From: Chrysopilus asiliformis
Taxonomy: Eukaryota > Arthropoda > Insecta > Diptera > Rhagionidae
Assembly: GCA_964034945.1 (NCBI GenBank)
Contig: OZ035961.1
Span: 1,095,501 to 1,159,500, forward strand
Reading direction: 5' to 3'
Length of the DNA: 64,000 bases
In this document: positions 33,106-46,000 of the stretch, piece by piece
Position numbering within the stretch: position 1 is the first letter of the stretch
Layout: the number at the start of each line of letters is the position of its first letter
Translations under genes and position numbers: made by a program
Notes under the pieces: model-generated
What the model was told of the DNA's origin: nothing
The model's database searches: none
The model's input: only the letters and a program-made list of their open reading frames with translations

Positions 33106-35389
33106 CTAAAAATAGTTTATCATTGAGGGAAAAACTCAGCCAAGTTCCAATGAAAACCGGTTTGTAAACCAGCGTTCAAGCAGAATTTGGAAAATTGCGA
33201 ATATTTTTTGGGATTTCTCGTAGTTTTCATGAAATTTTCTTTTACTTTACCTCCTTTTGATTATGAAAGCAGTGAAGCAAGCAATTAATCCGTATTTACC
33301 TGAGATAACAATTAATCCGGTTGATTTGCGCAATGAATAAGATCTACCTGCAGAGACTGGACTATAACTGGACTTCAAATAGACCTGGAACCCTACTAGA
33401 AGTCCACTAGTTCGCGAAAATAAATAGTGGGGGTGAATGACCGACGAACCGGAAGAATAATATTAGTATGTTGAGTAATTGACACATTTTCAGCATAGAT
33501 TGACCACCTGTGGAAAAGTGTGAATTCTCTTGTCCAAAAATAGATTGTTATTAATTTTTTGGACACCGAAAGTGGAGCAGACAGTTTTCTAATTTCAAAT
33601 CTGACAGCAGCACCCGCCAGTAACAATACTAAAAGCCATAAGAAATCTGAAAACTGGTCTAAAAATCTGGCATAACTGCGTGTGGCACCCCGAAATAGAA
33701 TTCTCAGTTTTTTTGTTGAGCCGAAGTGGATTTTGGAATCTCTTCCTCAGCTAGTTTTCCAAGTGAAATAATGTGTATCGAAGAAGAAATAGTGCAGATA
33801 AAAATGAACAGGTACGTACAGAGTAGCAATTTAATTGATATTTGTGCAAATGTGCTGTTAATTATTCGGATTTCACCTGAAAATTGCGATGGAGCTTTGC
33901 GAGAAGAGATGGCGATTTTCCTCTGTCCACTTTTTGTTTTTCTCCGTTCGGATTCTTTGTTTTATTTACGCAAATTAATTATAAAATAGCTCGCATTCGC
34001 TGCGAAGTGAAAATTCTAAGCAAATTGGGGAAAGCGCTTCGTTGATTTCGATAATTTCGCGAAAAATGTTTCTCGCACGGACAAAGTGTTAAAAATCGAT
34101 ATAGTGACCGCACAGGAAGCTTATATTGCAGAAGGTAAACAATTTGCGAGGATGGGTGGGCGGGCGGAGGCCTATTGAAGAATTAGGCGATTCCATTTGC
34201 CGATACTGGGTCGTTTTCATGTGACTAATTAATCGACATCGAACAGAAAAAAACTCCAGTTAATTGAGACCAATTGGACTTTTATTGTTGCTTCTATTTT
34301 AAAATTCTTTAAAAAAAAATCAATTTCCACCGAGAATGGCTTGGCTTCTTGACGATAGAATATCTGGCAATTTCACAGTTATCCTTTTCTATATCGTTCT
34401 ATTGTCCTACAAAGCCTATTCAATGATTAAATTCAAACAATATTATACGAACAATTGAAGTATGGCCCATGGAAACAGATTCCATCGAACTGCGATTGGT
34501 ATTTTTCGTTCTTTACTTTTGTTCCGATGGCTTTACATTTTACAATCTGCTCGCGAGATGAAATGGTTCGGCGCCGATGAGAGATTTGAGAAGGGAGTGT
34601 CATCCGGTGAATCTTCTACCATCAGCTAGTTTCAGTAAATGGAAGTGAGTAGTGTCAAGGCCAGCCCACCAGGTCTCAAGGTCTTTCCAGACACTCTGCG
34701 AAGTCTAACAATCCAGTTGTCATCAACAACCCACCGAATTCAAGGGGGCTAATTTCTCGGCGGGTTCCAATTTTGTGCAAAGCTATTCTGGCCAAAAATT
34801 TGGGTGCCGCCGCTAAACATTCGACATTCAGCAGGTGCTCGAAACATTCAAAATCACGCTAAACTATTGCCGATGGATTTTGAACGTTTTAAAGCTATTT
34901 CGTTGATTTATTTGTGAATTTTACCGTATCGAGTGAATCTTGATTGTCTTGCAGCAACATTTATTTCAATCAATTTTTGTCGCAGAGTGGGTATACTAAT
35001 CGTTTCTATGCGGTTTTTGGTCATAGAGATTATGGGGGGTTTCGATAACTTTGCTAAATTTAATGTTTTCGTATTTCTACATTTCACAACCGATTCAAGC
35101 AATTATCCTCCAATTAATTCTTTGGGTTGTTTATTTTTTTATACTTGTACGAAATATTGCATTAATTTTCTTTGGAGTTCTATAAAAAATAAATTTAAGA
35201 CGAAACTGTATGCATTTGGTTACATTTAAATGAATAAAAAAACAGCACATAACTTTCTTATACAAAATCTACGTTCTTGCGCAATTTACACTATAACCCG
35301 ACGAATAAAATATTAGTTTTTATCAAAATATGAATTTTTATTTCACAAAATTTGAAATATGTCAATAACGGTAAAAGATAACGGTTCAT
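33106..35389. other. intergenic DNA between GST and Apc; possible Apc 5' exon
   Basis: This holds the GST 5' UTR exon and promoter and probably distal Apc 5' sequences, but none can be pinned down. A possible donor CAGAAG/GTAAAC lies at 34134/34135, a candidate end of a non-coding Apc exon. The frames at 33726-33989 and 34933-35229 have no recognisable product. Confidence 0.3.
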
Positions 35390-35850
35390 CTCATGCATAC
35401 AATAACCGTTATTTTTCGAGGTAGTCGCAAAAAACTGATTTTATTGAAATATCCGTGTACCTCGATAACGGCTTGAGATACGCTGTTCTAGAAAAACACA
35501 AAAATGTGGGAAATTTTATTGTCTTCAAACTTTGTCTACAAAAGACTACTAAAAAACGCTTGATTTTGGAGTAAGTCGCGAAAAATGAAGTACGCCATTT
35601 TGGGTACTTCCGGTTAACGGATTTTCACCAACAGTTGGTAAGATTGTCTCATTTTTGGACCAAGAATTCCTGTAAAATTTCATGGCTCTAGCTCCAGCAG
35701 TTTTTGAAAAATATTGTACACCGACTGACAGACTATCAGACTGACAGACTAACAGGTTGACAGACTAACAGGCTGACAGACAGAAAGAAATTTTTGTAAT
35801 ATCACGCCAATGGGATCGAGAGTGCTCGGCAAATGTTTTTTTTTGACAAA
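35390..35850. repeat. TE-like repeat with GACAGACTAACAGG minisatellite
   Basis: A CATGGCTCTAGCTCCAGCAG segment leads into an array of (TGACAGACTAACAGGY)n at about 35725-35785 and ends with ATGGGATCGAGAGTGCTCGG. The layout (conserved segment, then CAGA-type tract) resembles the other GACA-ending repeats of the window but the sequence differs. Confidence 0.45.
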
Positions 35851-36239
35851 ATTAAGAGGTCAAACTTTTTCATGAATCTAATACTTATTATTCTTCGTTT
35901 AAGAAAGTAATACAAAAATTCAATATTTCGTTGCCTTACATTAGTTTATCACATCGATAAAAAGGACTATTTTGCGGAACAATAAAATATTACATAAGCT
36001 ACAATAGTCAGGAGGCAAACGTCTCCATATGTGAACCTTAGATCGAAATTCGATAGAATTTTATTAGACACAAATTAATACGCGTCTATGTCTGACAACA
36101 GTTGAAGGTAATAAAACTTCCTACACTTTTGTTTTTTACTAGAAGTTTGTATGTCGAACCGTTTTCGAGATACAGACTATTTGTTATTGGATTTGTCTAG
36201 GACGGTTTTCCCGACGCACACCACTTTTGAATGTTTACA

Positions 36240-36535
36240 CAGCTCGACACTAATTCCGGAGCACGTGATATGAGAGTCTTTTCTTAGTAATCTGAAGTCT
36301 CTGAATCCGAATCGGGCGGTGGTTTGGCTCTAGTTTCTGGAATACAGAGGGTAGTTCAAAATCTGTTTCATAATTTTTTGAATATTGATGGATTAGCCGT
36401 TGTAAATCAACAACTAGAGCTGACCCAGCCAAATATTACTGCCAGATTGAGATTCAGCAACTCCACATTATTTGAACATTTCGATTTTTTGAACTACGCT
36501 TGCAAGCATTAGTTCAGATAATCGAGATTTGCCTG
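36240..36535 (-). mobile_element. Tigger/pogo transposon end fragment
   Basis: Read on the minus strand it begins at a TA with CAGGCAAATCTCGATTATCT, and an ACTAATGCTTGC stretch follows. The minus-strand frame 36250-36432 is short and disrupted. Only one terminus is present, so it is a fragment. It lies about 450 bases before the first Apc coding exon. Confidence 0.5.
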
Positions 36536-37020
36536 TATATAAACGCGTAGATAATATGTTGTAAGATGTAGAGATGACAATCAGTAAAACACATGCTCCA
36601 GCTAGGATTATTACGAAAGAATGTACAAATCGATAACAAAAGATTTTGTTTGAACGGTATAATTACTAAACGATAATGCGATACTTGTATAATGCAGATC
36701 ACTCTAGAAATGTAAATAGAATGCCTACAAAAACGATTAATTTTGATTAAAATGTTCAGTCAACTAAAGTTTACTACGAGAAATTACTATCTTATCATAA
36801 GTAAAATTTAATACTGCAAACAATAAAGAAATTTTTCATCAAAATGAATGAAACTACCTCCCAAAACAAAAGACAAACAACAAAATTTTATTTACACTAC
36901 ATGAAGAAACTAACTGACTGCCGCGATTTCTGCAGACTGTCCGGAAATAACGAATCTCAAGTGAATTTTTCCCTTATCTGATTTCAGACATTAAATAGCA
37001 AATAACAAAGTCATCACATC
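36536..37020 (+). promoter_or_regulatory. Apc: upstream flank and 5' UTR acceptor of Apc
   Basis: An acceptor TCTGATTTCAG ends at 36987, so the first coding exon begins at 36988 with 33 bases of 5' UTR before the ATG. A non-coding exon further upstream is implied. The rest of this stretch shows no feature. Confidence 0.5.
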
Positions 37021-40000
37021 ATGGATCAACTAAAGGCTGATTCATCTTCTAGTGAGGATTTGGATGATTTGTGCATTGACCACGAATTGGTGGACTTGGA
37101 CGAAATAGCAGTGGCGCCCAGGAAGCCACATTTTCTCGATTACGACGCAGTCCCACCACCAGGATTTGAAGATACCATTGAAACACCACTGAAATTGACT
37201 CCATCGATCGCAATTGCAGCATCATCAGCGGTAGGGGTGGCGGCGGGGGGAGTTGAATTTCCCGGCGAGAATGTCGTTGACAAGAAATACGAACGGGACG
37301 GCGAAATAAGCGACTACGAATTGGTAGCGAGCGGAATTACCAAAAAGGATGTAAAATTACAGCGAAATTCATCGCAAGATAGTGACAAGGGGAGTACAAG
37401 TGGAACTCGGAAGAAGAAACACTTTCTGGATGAGAATCCTATACCACCAGATTATATGTCGGAGCGAGAGCATCGCAGTTTGGATAGGAATTTCGAGAGG
37501 CAAGGGGAGTACGGAAGTCTGAGATACGAACGGAAGCATTCGCTGGATAGGGAGGCTCGTGCTCGCAAGGTCAAGGAATCAAACTATACGTTGTCGCGGT
37601 TCATTGAATCGGAAATAGTGCCGGCGTGCAGGGGAACGTGGCCGGTGGATAAACCTTCAGAATGCAATTTGGGTTATTCCAGTATGCCGCTTGAGAATAT
37701 GAGCGTTCTGGGACCGAAAGTTGAATGCGTTTACTCACTGCTGTCGATGCTTGGCTCCCATGATTCCGTGGAAATGTCCAAGAAGTTTTTGGAACTCTCT
37801 CGATCGAGCGAGACCTGCGCCACTTTACGCCGATCTGGATGTATTCCGCTGCTCGTCCAGATGATGCACTCGGACAGTGATGATGGCGTCCGGAAACGCG
37901 CTGCCATGGCACTTCACAATGTCGTCCACTGTCATCCAGATGATAAGGCAGGGCGGCGCGAGGCGAAGGTTCTGCGACTAATCGAGCAGATTATGGACTA
38001 TTGCAGCTTCCTGAAGACACTTTTGATGAGTGGTGGGGAGGCGATCGCCGACGACACCGATCGACATCCGCTACCAGCGATTTCTAGTCTCATGAAGGTC
38101 AGCTTTGACGAAGAACATCGCCATGCCATGTGCCAATTGGGAGCGTTGCAGGCGATAGCCGGTCTTGTCCATCTCGATCACGCTGTCCACGGGCCGAAAC
38201 CCGAAGATCAGTGCTGCAATTCGTTGCGGAGATACGCCCTGATGGCGTTGACAAACCTCACCTTTGGCGATGGCAATAATAAATCGAATTTGTGTGCTAA
38301 TAAGGACTTCATGGAGGCGTTGGTCGCGCAATTAGACTACGCTCCGGATGATTTGCTGCAGGTGACTGCAAGTGTTTTGCGCAACTTGTCGTGGCGAGCA
38401 GATAACAATATGAAGACGGTTCTCAATGAAATCGGAACGGTAACCGCATTGGCGAAGGCAGCTATGAAGAATAAGAATGAAAATACATTGAAGGCGATTT
38501 TGTCCGCCCTGTGGAATTTGTCGGCTCACTGCAGCACCAATAAAGCGGAGTTCTGTGCAGTTGACGGTGCTCTGGCGTTTCTAGTCGACATGTTGACGTA
38601 CGAAGGGCCCAGCAAGACCCTGAAGATTATCGAAAACGCCGGCGGAATCCTTCGCAACGTTTCTAGTCATATTGCTGTCCGCGAGGACTACAGGAGGATT
38701 TTGCGACAGCGCAATTGTCTTGGAATTTTGTTGCAGCAGCTGAAGTCGGAGAGTTTGACGGTGGTTAGCAATGCTTGCGGAACTCTTTGGAATCTATCGG
38801 CTCGCTTCCCCGAAGACCAGAAGTATTTGTGGGACAACGGAGCGGTTCCAATGTTGCGATCTCTCATCCACTCCAAGCATAAAATGATTTCCGAGGGAAG
38901 CAGTGCTGCGTTGAAGAATCTCCTCAATTTTAGACCGGGAGTTTTGAATCAGAACAACCTCGATCCGATCACCAAATCGATGGGTTTACCGACGTTACCG
39001 ACGTTGAACGCCCGCAAACAGAAAGCTTTCGAACAGGAGCTTAATCAGAATTTAGCGGAAACTTGCGAGAATCTCGACGCAACCACTCCGCCAAAAGAGA
39101 ACAAGAATTTCACACCAGCCAGCGAATTTACTAAGCCGGTATCCCAGACGCGACTGACACGTTCTGCGGTGGTTTCCAAGAGCGATAGTCGCGATTCGAT
39201 CACATCTGCCAAATCGGATTCAATCTACGAGAAATTGAGACGTGGTCAAACGGTTCCACCAGCCCCAAATCTACGATCCAGCGAGGCAAAGTCGAGCACT
39301 GGTTTTGGAGTGCGAAATAACTTTGTGGAAAGTGGATTCGATGTGGAACCAGAGACTGAACAACCAATTGACTACAGTGCAAAGTACAACAACGAAGCAG
39401 CAGCAGCTAATATACCAGTTCAAGATGCCCCACGGCATTCAAAGGGACGAAAGAATGAATCACGAAATATGTCCGCGTACCAGGAAACCGATCTGGACCA
39501 ATTGACCGATTTTAGTTTGCGTTACGCAGAGAATCAAGCAGATTCTGATTCGGACGAGAAGCCAGCAGCAAATCCCGGTGGCAATGAAATTATTCTGATT
39601 TTGGAAGATTCCGTCAAATGCTATCAGACGGAAGGAACTCCGTATTTCTTCTCGAATGCCGCATCTGTTAGTGATTTACGTCACCACACGAAACCCGATG
39701 GTGAACCATCGGCAGCAACGGTAAAGAGAGTTTCGCAGAAACATGACCAACCCCCGCCGAATCCCTACGGATCCGGGACATACACACCAGAGAAGCCGAT
39801 CAATTACTGTGAAGAGGGAACGCCAGGGTATTTTAGTCGCTATGACTCACTCAGCAGCTTGGATGAGTCGCCGCCAAATTGTCCAAATGTCGCCAAAGCC
39901 ACCAGCAAACCGAAACTAAACGCCATCGCTTCCAATGATCGAGTAGCAATAGAACTAAACGCAGCAGTAGTACCTGTCCCAGTAGCAGTTGTGGACGTAA

Positions 40001-43000
40001 AGACTGATCTTCAGAGAGTCGTAGTCGAGAAGAAACGAGCACCAGCACTTCCGCTTACGATTGCACCGTCTGCACCACCACCACCACCTGTTGGTGGACC
40101 ATCAACTTCCACAGCACCGAAGCCAATTCCATCGGCGAATTCAGCGCAAGAGACGCCGCTAATGTTTTCGCGTCGCAGCTCAATGGATTCTTTGGCGAGT
40201 ACCGAACCCATTATACCCGATGACAAAAGTTCTGTCGTCAGTGATTTTAGGTAATTTTTTTTTGTTATTCTTTTATCTGTCCGTAATTGACATGACTAAC
40301 TTCTTTTCCAGTCGACTGGCCAGCGGCATGATTTCACCGTCAGAACTTCCGGACTCGCCGACGCAGAGCATGCCTCAGTCACCTTGTCGCAATAGTAATA
40401 TAGCTGCGCCGCAATTCGTTTCGGCTCCCGTAGGACCGCGGCCTACTGGAGCTCAACGTCTGCGAAGTGTTTTCCAAGACGAATTGAACACTTTTCGAGT
40501 GGAAGACACACCCGCACAATTCTCTTGCGCCACCAGTCTCAGTAATTTGACAATCGATGACGAACCCAAGGCAGCAGGTGTTTCTGTTTCGCCAAAACCA
40601 ATCGGTGGAAGTCAGGGAAAAGTCGATCAACGGGGAAAATCTGCTAACGGAACGAAAGATATTTCTCCATTGTCCGAGGAGGAGGAAGAAGACGCCGTGA
40701 ATCCCAATGATGACATTCTATTATTGGCAACGTGCATAAATATCGGAATGGGTGCTTCAACATCAAAACTAACAGACAACAAGCCAACGGCGCCAGGAAT
40801 ATCTGCTCAGCCAGCCCCAGGCAAGGAGGTATTCCCGAGCAATGATGCCATTACCCAATACTTTACTGAAGACACCCCCGCGCTGCTATCGAAGGTTGGA
40901 AGCAATTCGAATCTAAGTGCGTTGTCGATGTATACAAACAAATGTGAAATATCGAATTTATCTGACGAGAGCTCAAATGCATCGGACGGTGGCAATGAAT
41001 TACTAGAGCAATGCATTCGAGATGGAATGAAGAAGACTGCATCATCAACAAAGCCAAAGGTTTCTATGAATCTCAACGAACCAAGCGGTTTCAAAGCAGA
41101 CCTGCCGATGACGACACAAAAGCTACCCGTCAAGGATCCAATAGCGATGCTGAAACGCGGTGATTTAACCTCGTATTTGCCACCACAACGTGATGAATTG
41201 AGGAACTTCAATATGGAGGACAGTCCATGTAATTTCTCGGTGGTCTCAGGCCTATCGGATCTGACAGTTGGCTCGGGAAAAGTTGGACCAATCAAAAGGT
41301 ATAAATTTTGATAATATTTGTCATATCGAAACACTTAACAAGATCGATTCCTTTCAGCAGTAAAGATGATACTTTAAGAGAATTCAATTCGACTGTAGTT
41401 CAACAGGCGCCGCCAAGCGGGAATAATAAATCATCCAAAGAGAAGGAAAAGGAAAAACCAATCGCTCATGATGACTCGACTAGTTCAATTTCGATTGAAT
41501 CCGAAGATGATGCGAATTTACTCAATCAGGTATGATTTTTCAAGATGTAGAGTGGGGTTTTTCGGCTTGGGCTACCAGAGCTGTGAATATTCAGCTTGAT
41601 ACGGTTTTTAAGGCGTTTCTCACGTTCCATGAATATTTATAATATTTTTATTCTTTTAAAATTGATTTTGTGTTTGTTTCTACATTGACAATTAAAAAAA
41701 GAATGAAAATTGCCTTCAAATTCTCAAAAACGGGTCCACTTAACGCTGAATAAAATCTCAATTTTGCATGAACGTTTTTCTAATTGAAATTTAATTGCTA
41801 TTCAAGGTAATCGCAGCCGGATGTAATAAATCGAAGGTCACCAGACCACTCACTAGTGTTTCGACACCGATTCAAATCAATGAATCATCGAGAAGGGCAC
41901 GTAGCAGTCAATCGTTGCCTCATCAGGAGCCAAACGACTCGATCAGCTCAATTGATTCTAGCGATTCGAATGATAATCAAGCCAGGTCATTGCTAGAGCA
42001 GTGCATTCGTACTGGCATGAACAAAGAAAAGAAGGCGGAACAAAGATCCACCCAAAGTCAAATAACATCGCCGCGTCGGTCTCAATTGCCGCTACTGAAC
42101 TTTAGCAGCAGCAGTATCCGTACTCCACTGAAAAATGACCGCGAGCGACAGAGGAATCGCGATCGGAAAGATGAACAATTGCTAAATGATTGCATTCATA
42201 CGGGAATCTCGAAGAATATCCGAATCGATAGTCAAATACGGCCGCCAACTCATCACGTTCGACAGGTGTTAGCACCGACCGAATTCAATCAGCGTTTTAT
42301 AACGGGTGGCGCCACAATTAGTACACAAATCGATATTATTCCAAAAAACGGGGGGACTACGTCTGTGGCTGTGTTGCAACAACAACAACAACAAATAAAT
42401 ATCAAATCACAAGGTGTCTCCAGCACAGCTCCAGGCGTAGAGATGAGAGAGTTACCAGACGGCATCGAACACGAGTCAAGAAGTCAACAGCGGCGTCTAG
42501 ATCAGCGAAACTCTCCACAACCGAACAGAATTGGGTCTGACTTTGACACCGTCGGCCACCGGATGGAGGAGAGCGAACTGACCACAGTAGCAGCTATGGC
42601 ACGACAACAACACGAACAACATCATCAGCATCCGGAACTGGAACTGGATCATCATCAGCAGCAACAACAACAGCAAGCTCATCATTATCATCCCCATCAG
42701 CAATTGGAGGCATCATACGGAAGTTTAAATCTCTCGTTGGAATTAAACGGACCACTCGATCAATCGAATGAGTATCCAGCGCAGAAGACCAATCAGCATG
42801 ACTACGATGAGGATTCATTCAATGAGTCCTCCTTTGAAATGGAGATCTCAAATGAATTTCTTATAGAACGCGATGCCGAAGATGAATGCGTTCCACACTC
42901 AATCAAGCCGGACAAACATAAGGATCCTGATTTAATGTTAAAATCAGTCGAACGACTAACACAGGAGCTCGTCTCCACCGCAGAGTATCTACGAACAACG

Positions 43001-46000
43001 GCCTCAATAAATCTTGATGATGGTAAATCCGGAAGTAACTCAAACTCGAATAACACTTGGAATGAGGACACCTGCCCCAATGATGTTTCATTTCCCAGCT
43101 TAAGTCTAACTGCTCCCATGATCGCATCGCTAAATGATGACGAGGCGACAATTAGTGAAGTTATCCAACCGAGGGAAGTTAATCGACCTCCTGAATTCAA
43201 TGAGAAAACTCCAACTAATGAGGTGGGTTTTTTGGGGGTGATATTTGATTCAGGAATTGTGAAATTTGTTGACATTGTTGAAAAAATTGTCATTTGTTTT
43301 GATATTTGGTATGAATTTATCGTTTTTGCTTGCTAAGGAGTTGTCCATAAAAATGTAACGCCAATATTCGCCGTTTGGACTACTTTCCTCTTCGTTTCGA
43401 TTTTTCGCGATTTTTTTTTTGTATAGGAGTTAATGTTGTCGTCCCGGTAATATAGATCCCCCCACTCTCTAAATAAGGGACGTGTTTTATGGGCAGTCCT
43501 AAGGGATTGTCAATCAACTAAATCACAGATTTAGCGGGAAAGGGGTAAATACCATACAAAAACTCGTCAAAAGAAAAATTACGTAAAACCGAATTGCATA
43601 GCAAACGGGTGAAGGGAGGATCAATACAAAAATCAAGAGCCAAAATCTAGCGTGAGATGTTTTATAGGCAACTCCAAAGAAAAATGTTTAGCTCTCAGAA
43701 GAGTTTGTAGTCCAAAAGTGCCAAGTCTGAGTAATATGATGGATGCAATTCTATTTAAAATCTAATATTTTTCATTATTTTTCAGCTCTATACATTCACG
43801 ATTGACGAAAATATCAACAACTATCCCTCATTGGATGATCAATCACGCTTTTATGGAACAAACTCCCAGCCAAATTCCCTGGAAACCGAAACCGATACTT
43901 TGATCAACGACGAAACTGATGGCAGTTCAGCTAGCAACGACAAACAGAACGTATCCTCAAGCAATGGCATTAATTTTAGAGTTGGTGGCGAAGTACAGCA
44001 ATTCGCTGGCAAGAATAATTTCCTGTCGTCTGGTCCGATGTCCTTCAATATAACTTCGGCCATGACCAATTCGACTATAATCGCTATGGAGGCGGATAAC
44101 TTGGCCAATCAACTGATGATGCGGAATATGGGTGAAAGTACGACGAGTCTGAATTTGGACAGTATTCGACCTCCTTCTGGCATGGAAACGCTCAGCTTGT
44201 CTGGCTGCTATGATGTACCACAGAGTCCACAGCTATCGAGACTACGAAAGAAATCACTGCCCGCTGGTTTGATGGCCAAGAGAGCTCTGGGCGGATGTCA
44301 GCCATCGACTGGAATTAGTGGCAGTGTTGAAAGTGTGAACTCAAGTTGCAATCTCGACAATATCAAGCCACCATCTCTGATGGATGAATTGCTCGACTCG
44401 ATGATAAGCGTTGCTAGCATCACGTCGGAAATTGTTGACAATAGCTTGGGCACACCGTCGAATTACGAAACAGCTTTCAGTGACGTTGATGAAAATACAA
44501 CGACTCTGCAAAGCTGCATGGATGGCCTCTTGCCATTGGACTACGATTCGAATGATACTCCGATACCTTCCGACTTCAGTTCCGCTGAATCGACACCTAG
44601 GAAGACACGAAATTGCAACTACTACGTATTGGGTGGTGTGAAACGGGCACTAACGCCAAAGCAAAAGCGGAAAATCATTAAGGATCGCTTCAGAACATAC
44701 ACGATCGCCGCGGATTTCGTTCTCAAGGAGAATTACGTGGAGAACGGCGAAGCTGAGCAGGCTGCCGAGGGGGAATGCTACGAGGAGGAGGACGAGGAAA
44801 TCATTAAAATCGAAATTGAACATCCGCCAAACGAAAGACCAAATCAATGTCAATCAGAGCAACAGTCGGCCGAAATGATGGCAGTGAATCGACATGCCCG
44901 AAACAACGAAACCCAATCACCGCAGAAAAGACGAAGCTTAGATCCCGATCGATTTCGAACACGCACAATCTCTTACAGGGCCGAACAGGATAACGGAAAC
45001 GCAATAGTGAGTATTAGAACCAGTTGTTGCTGGGTTAAAGTATTCTGTATGATTTTTTAGAAATATTTGGAAACTTTTGAATAACATTTGCTTGTCTTGA
45101 ATCCATTTTTTTATTCACTAGTATCGGATCGATCGAAATTTTGAATGATCGAATATTTTGAAATAAATAAGGAAGGGAAATACCGAAAGAAATCGACTTT
45201 TGAGGTAACTTCAGGTTATAGTTTGAAAATGTTAACATTAAACCCGTAATAGTTGACCTTTAAAACCCGCTAATGATAATTTTTGCTAAATAAAGCGGAA
45301 AAACCAATAGTTACAGGACCTTCCGTTTCGAATTTTGAAATTCCAATATCTGCTTTGAGATCAGCGACCTCTAAAATCTCTGCTGCGAATTTTCCGGGAA
45401 AAAGGGGAAAAACTCATCAATTTTTGGTCTTGGCTAAAACTATCAATCTTTTGGTGAAGACCTGATGGAAATTCCTTTAGCAATTATTGTTACAGTGGAA
45501 GGACGGGTAAATTTAAAATGATAGGATTTTTTAAGGCATAACTGAACTTCTACCTATAACATAGAAGGGGAGGTAGTTAACGATCAAAGTAGAGGAAGTA
45601 ATTTTTTTAAAAGTAGATGCTGGCCTGCCAAATCTCTTTATTCAACACCGAGCAGAATAAAAGGAGTCAGGGACGTCCGTATAAAGTATCCTAACTCTCA
45701 AAATTTGATCGAAAACGGTTCTGCCGTTGTTCCACAATGCCCGAACAAACATACAGACAGACGAAAATTATATTTGTTTAGGATAGTTTTGAATATTTTT
45801 TTTGCAAATTTTAAGAAAATGCCTTTTTTTTAGAAAACCCTACAGTGGGATAACGAGCAGGACAGCTTCACATCTACCGAGGACAATACAGACGAAATGT
45901 CGTCGATCCGAGCAATGACCAAGCAATTCAAATATATCAACGAACCGGATCCATATCCAGACGACAACTGCACCGATATTACATATCCAATTATGAAACT

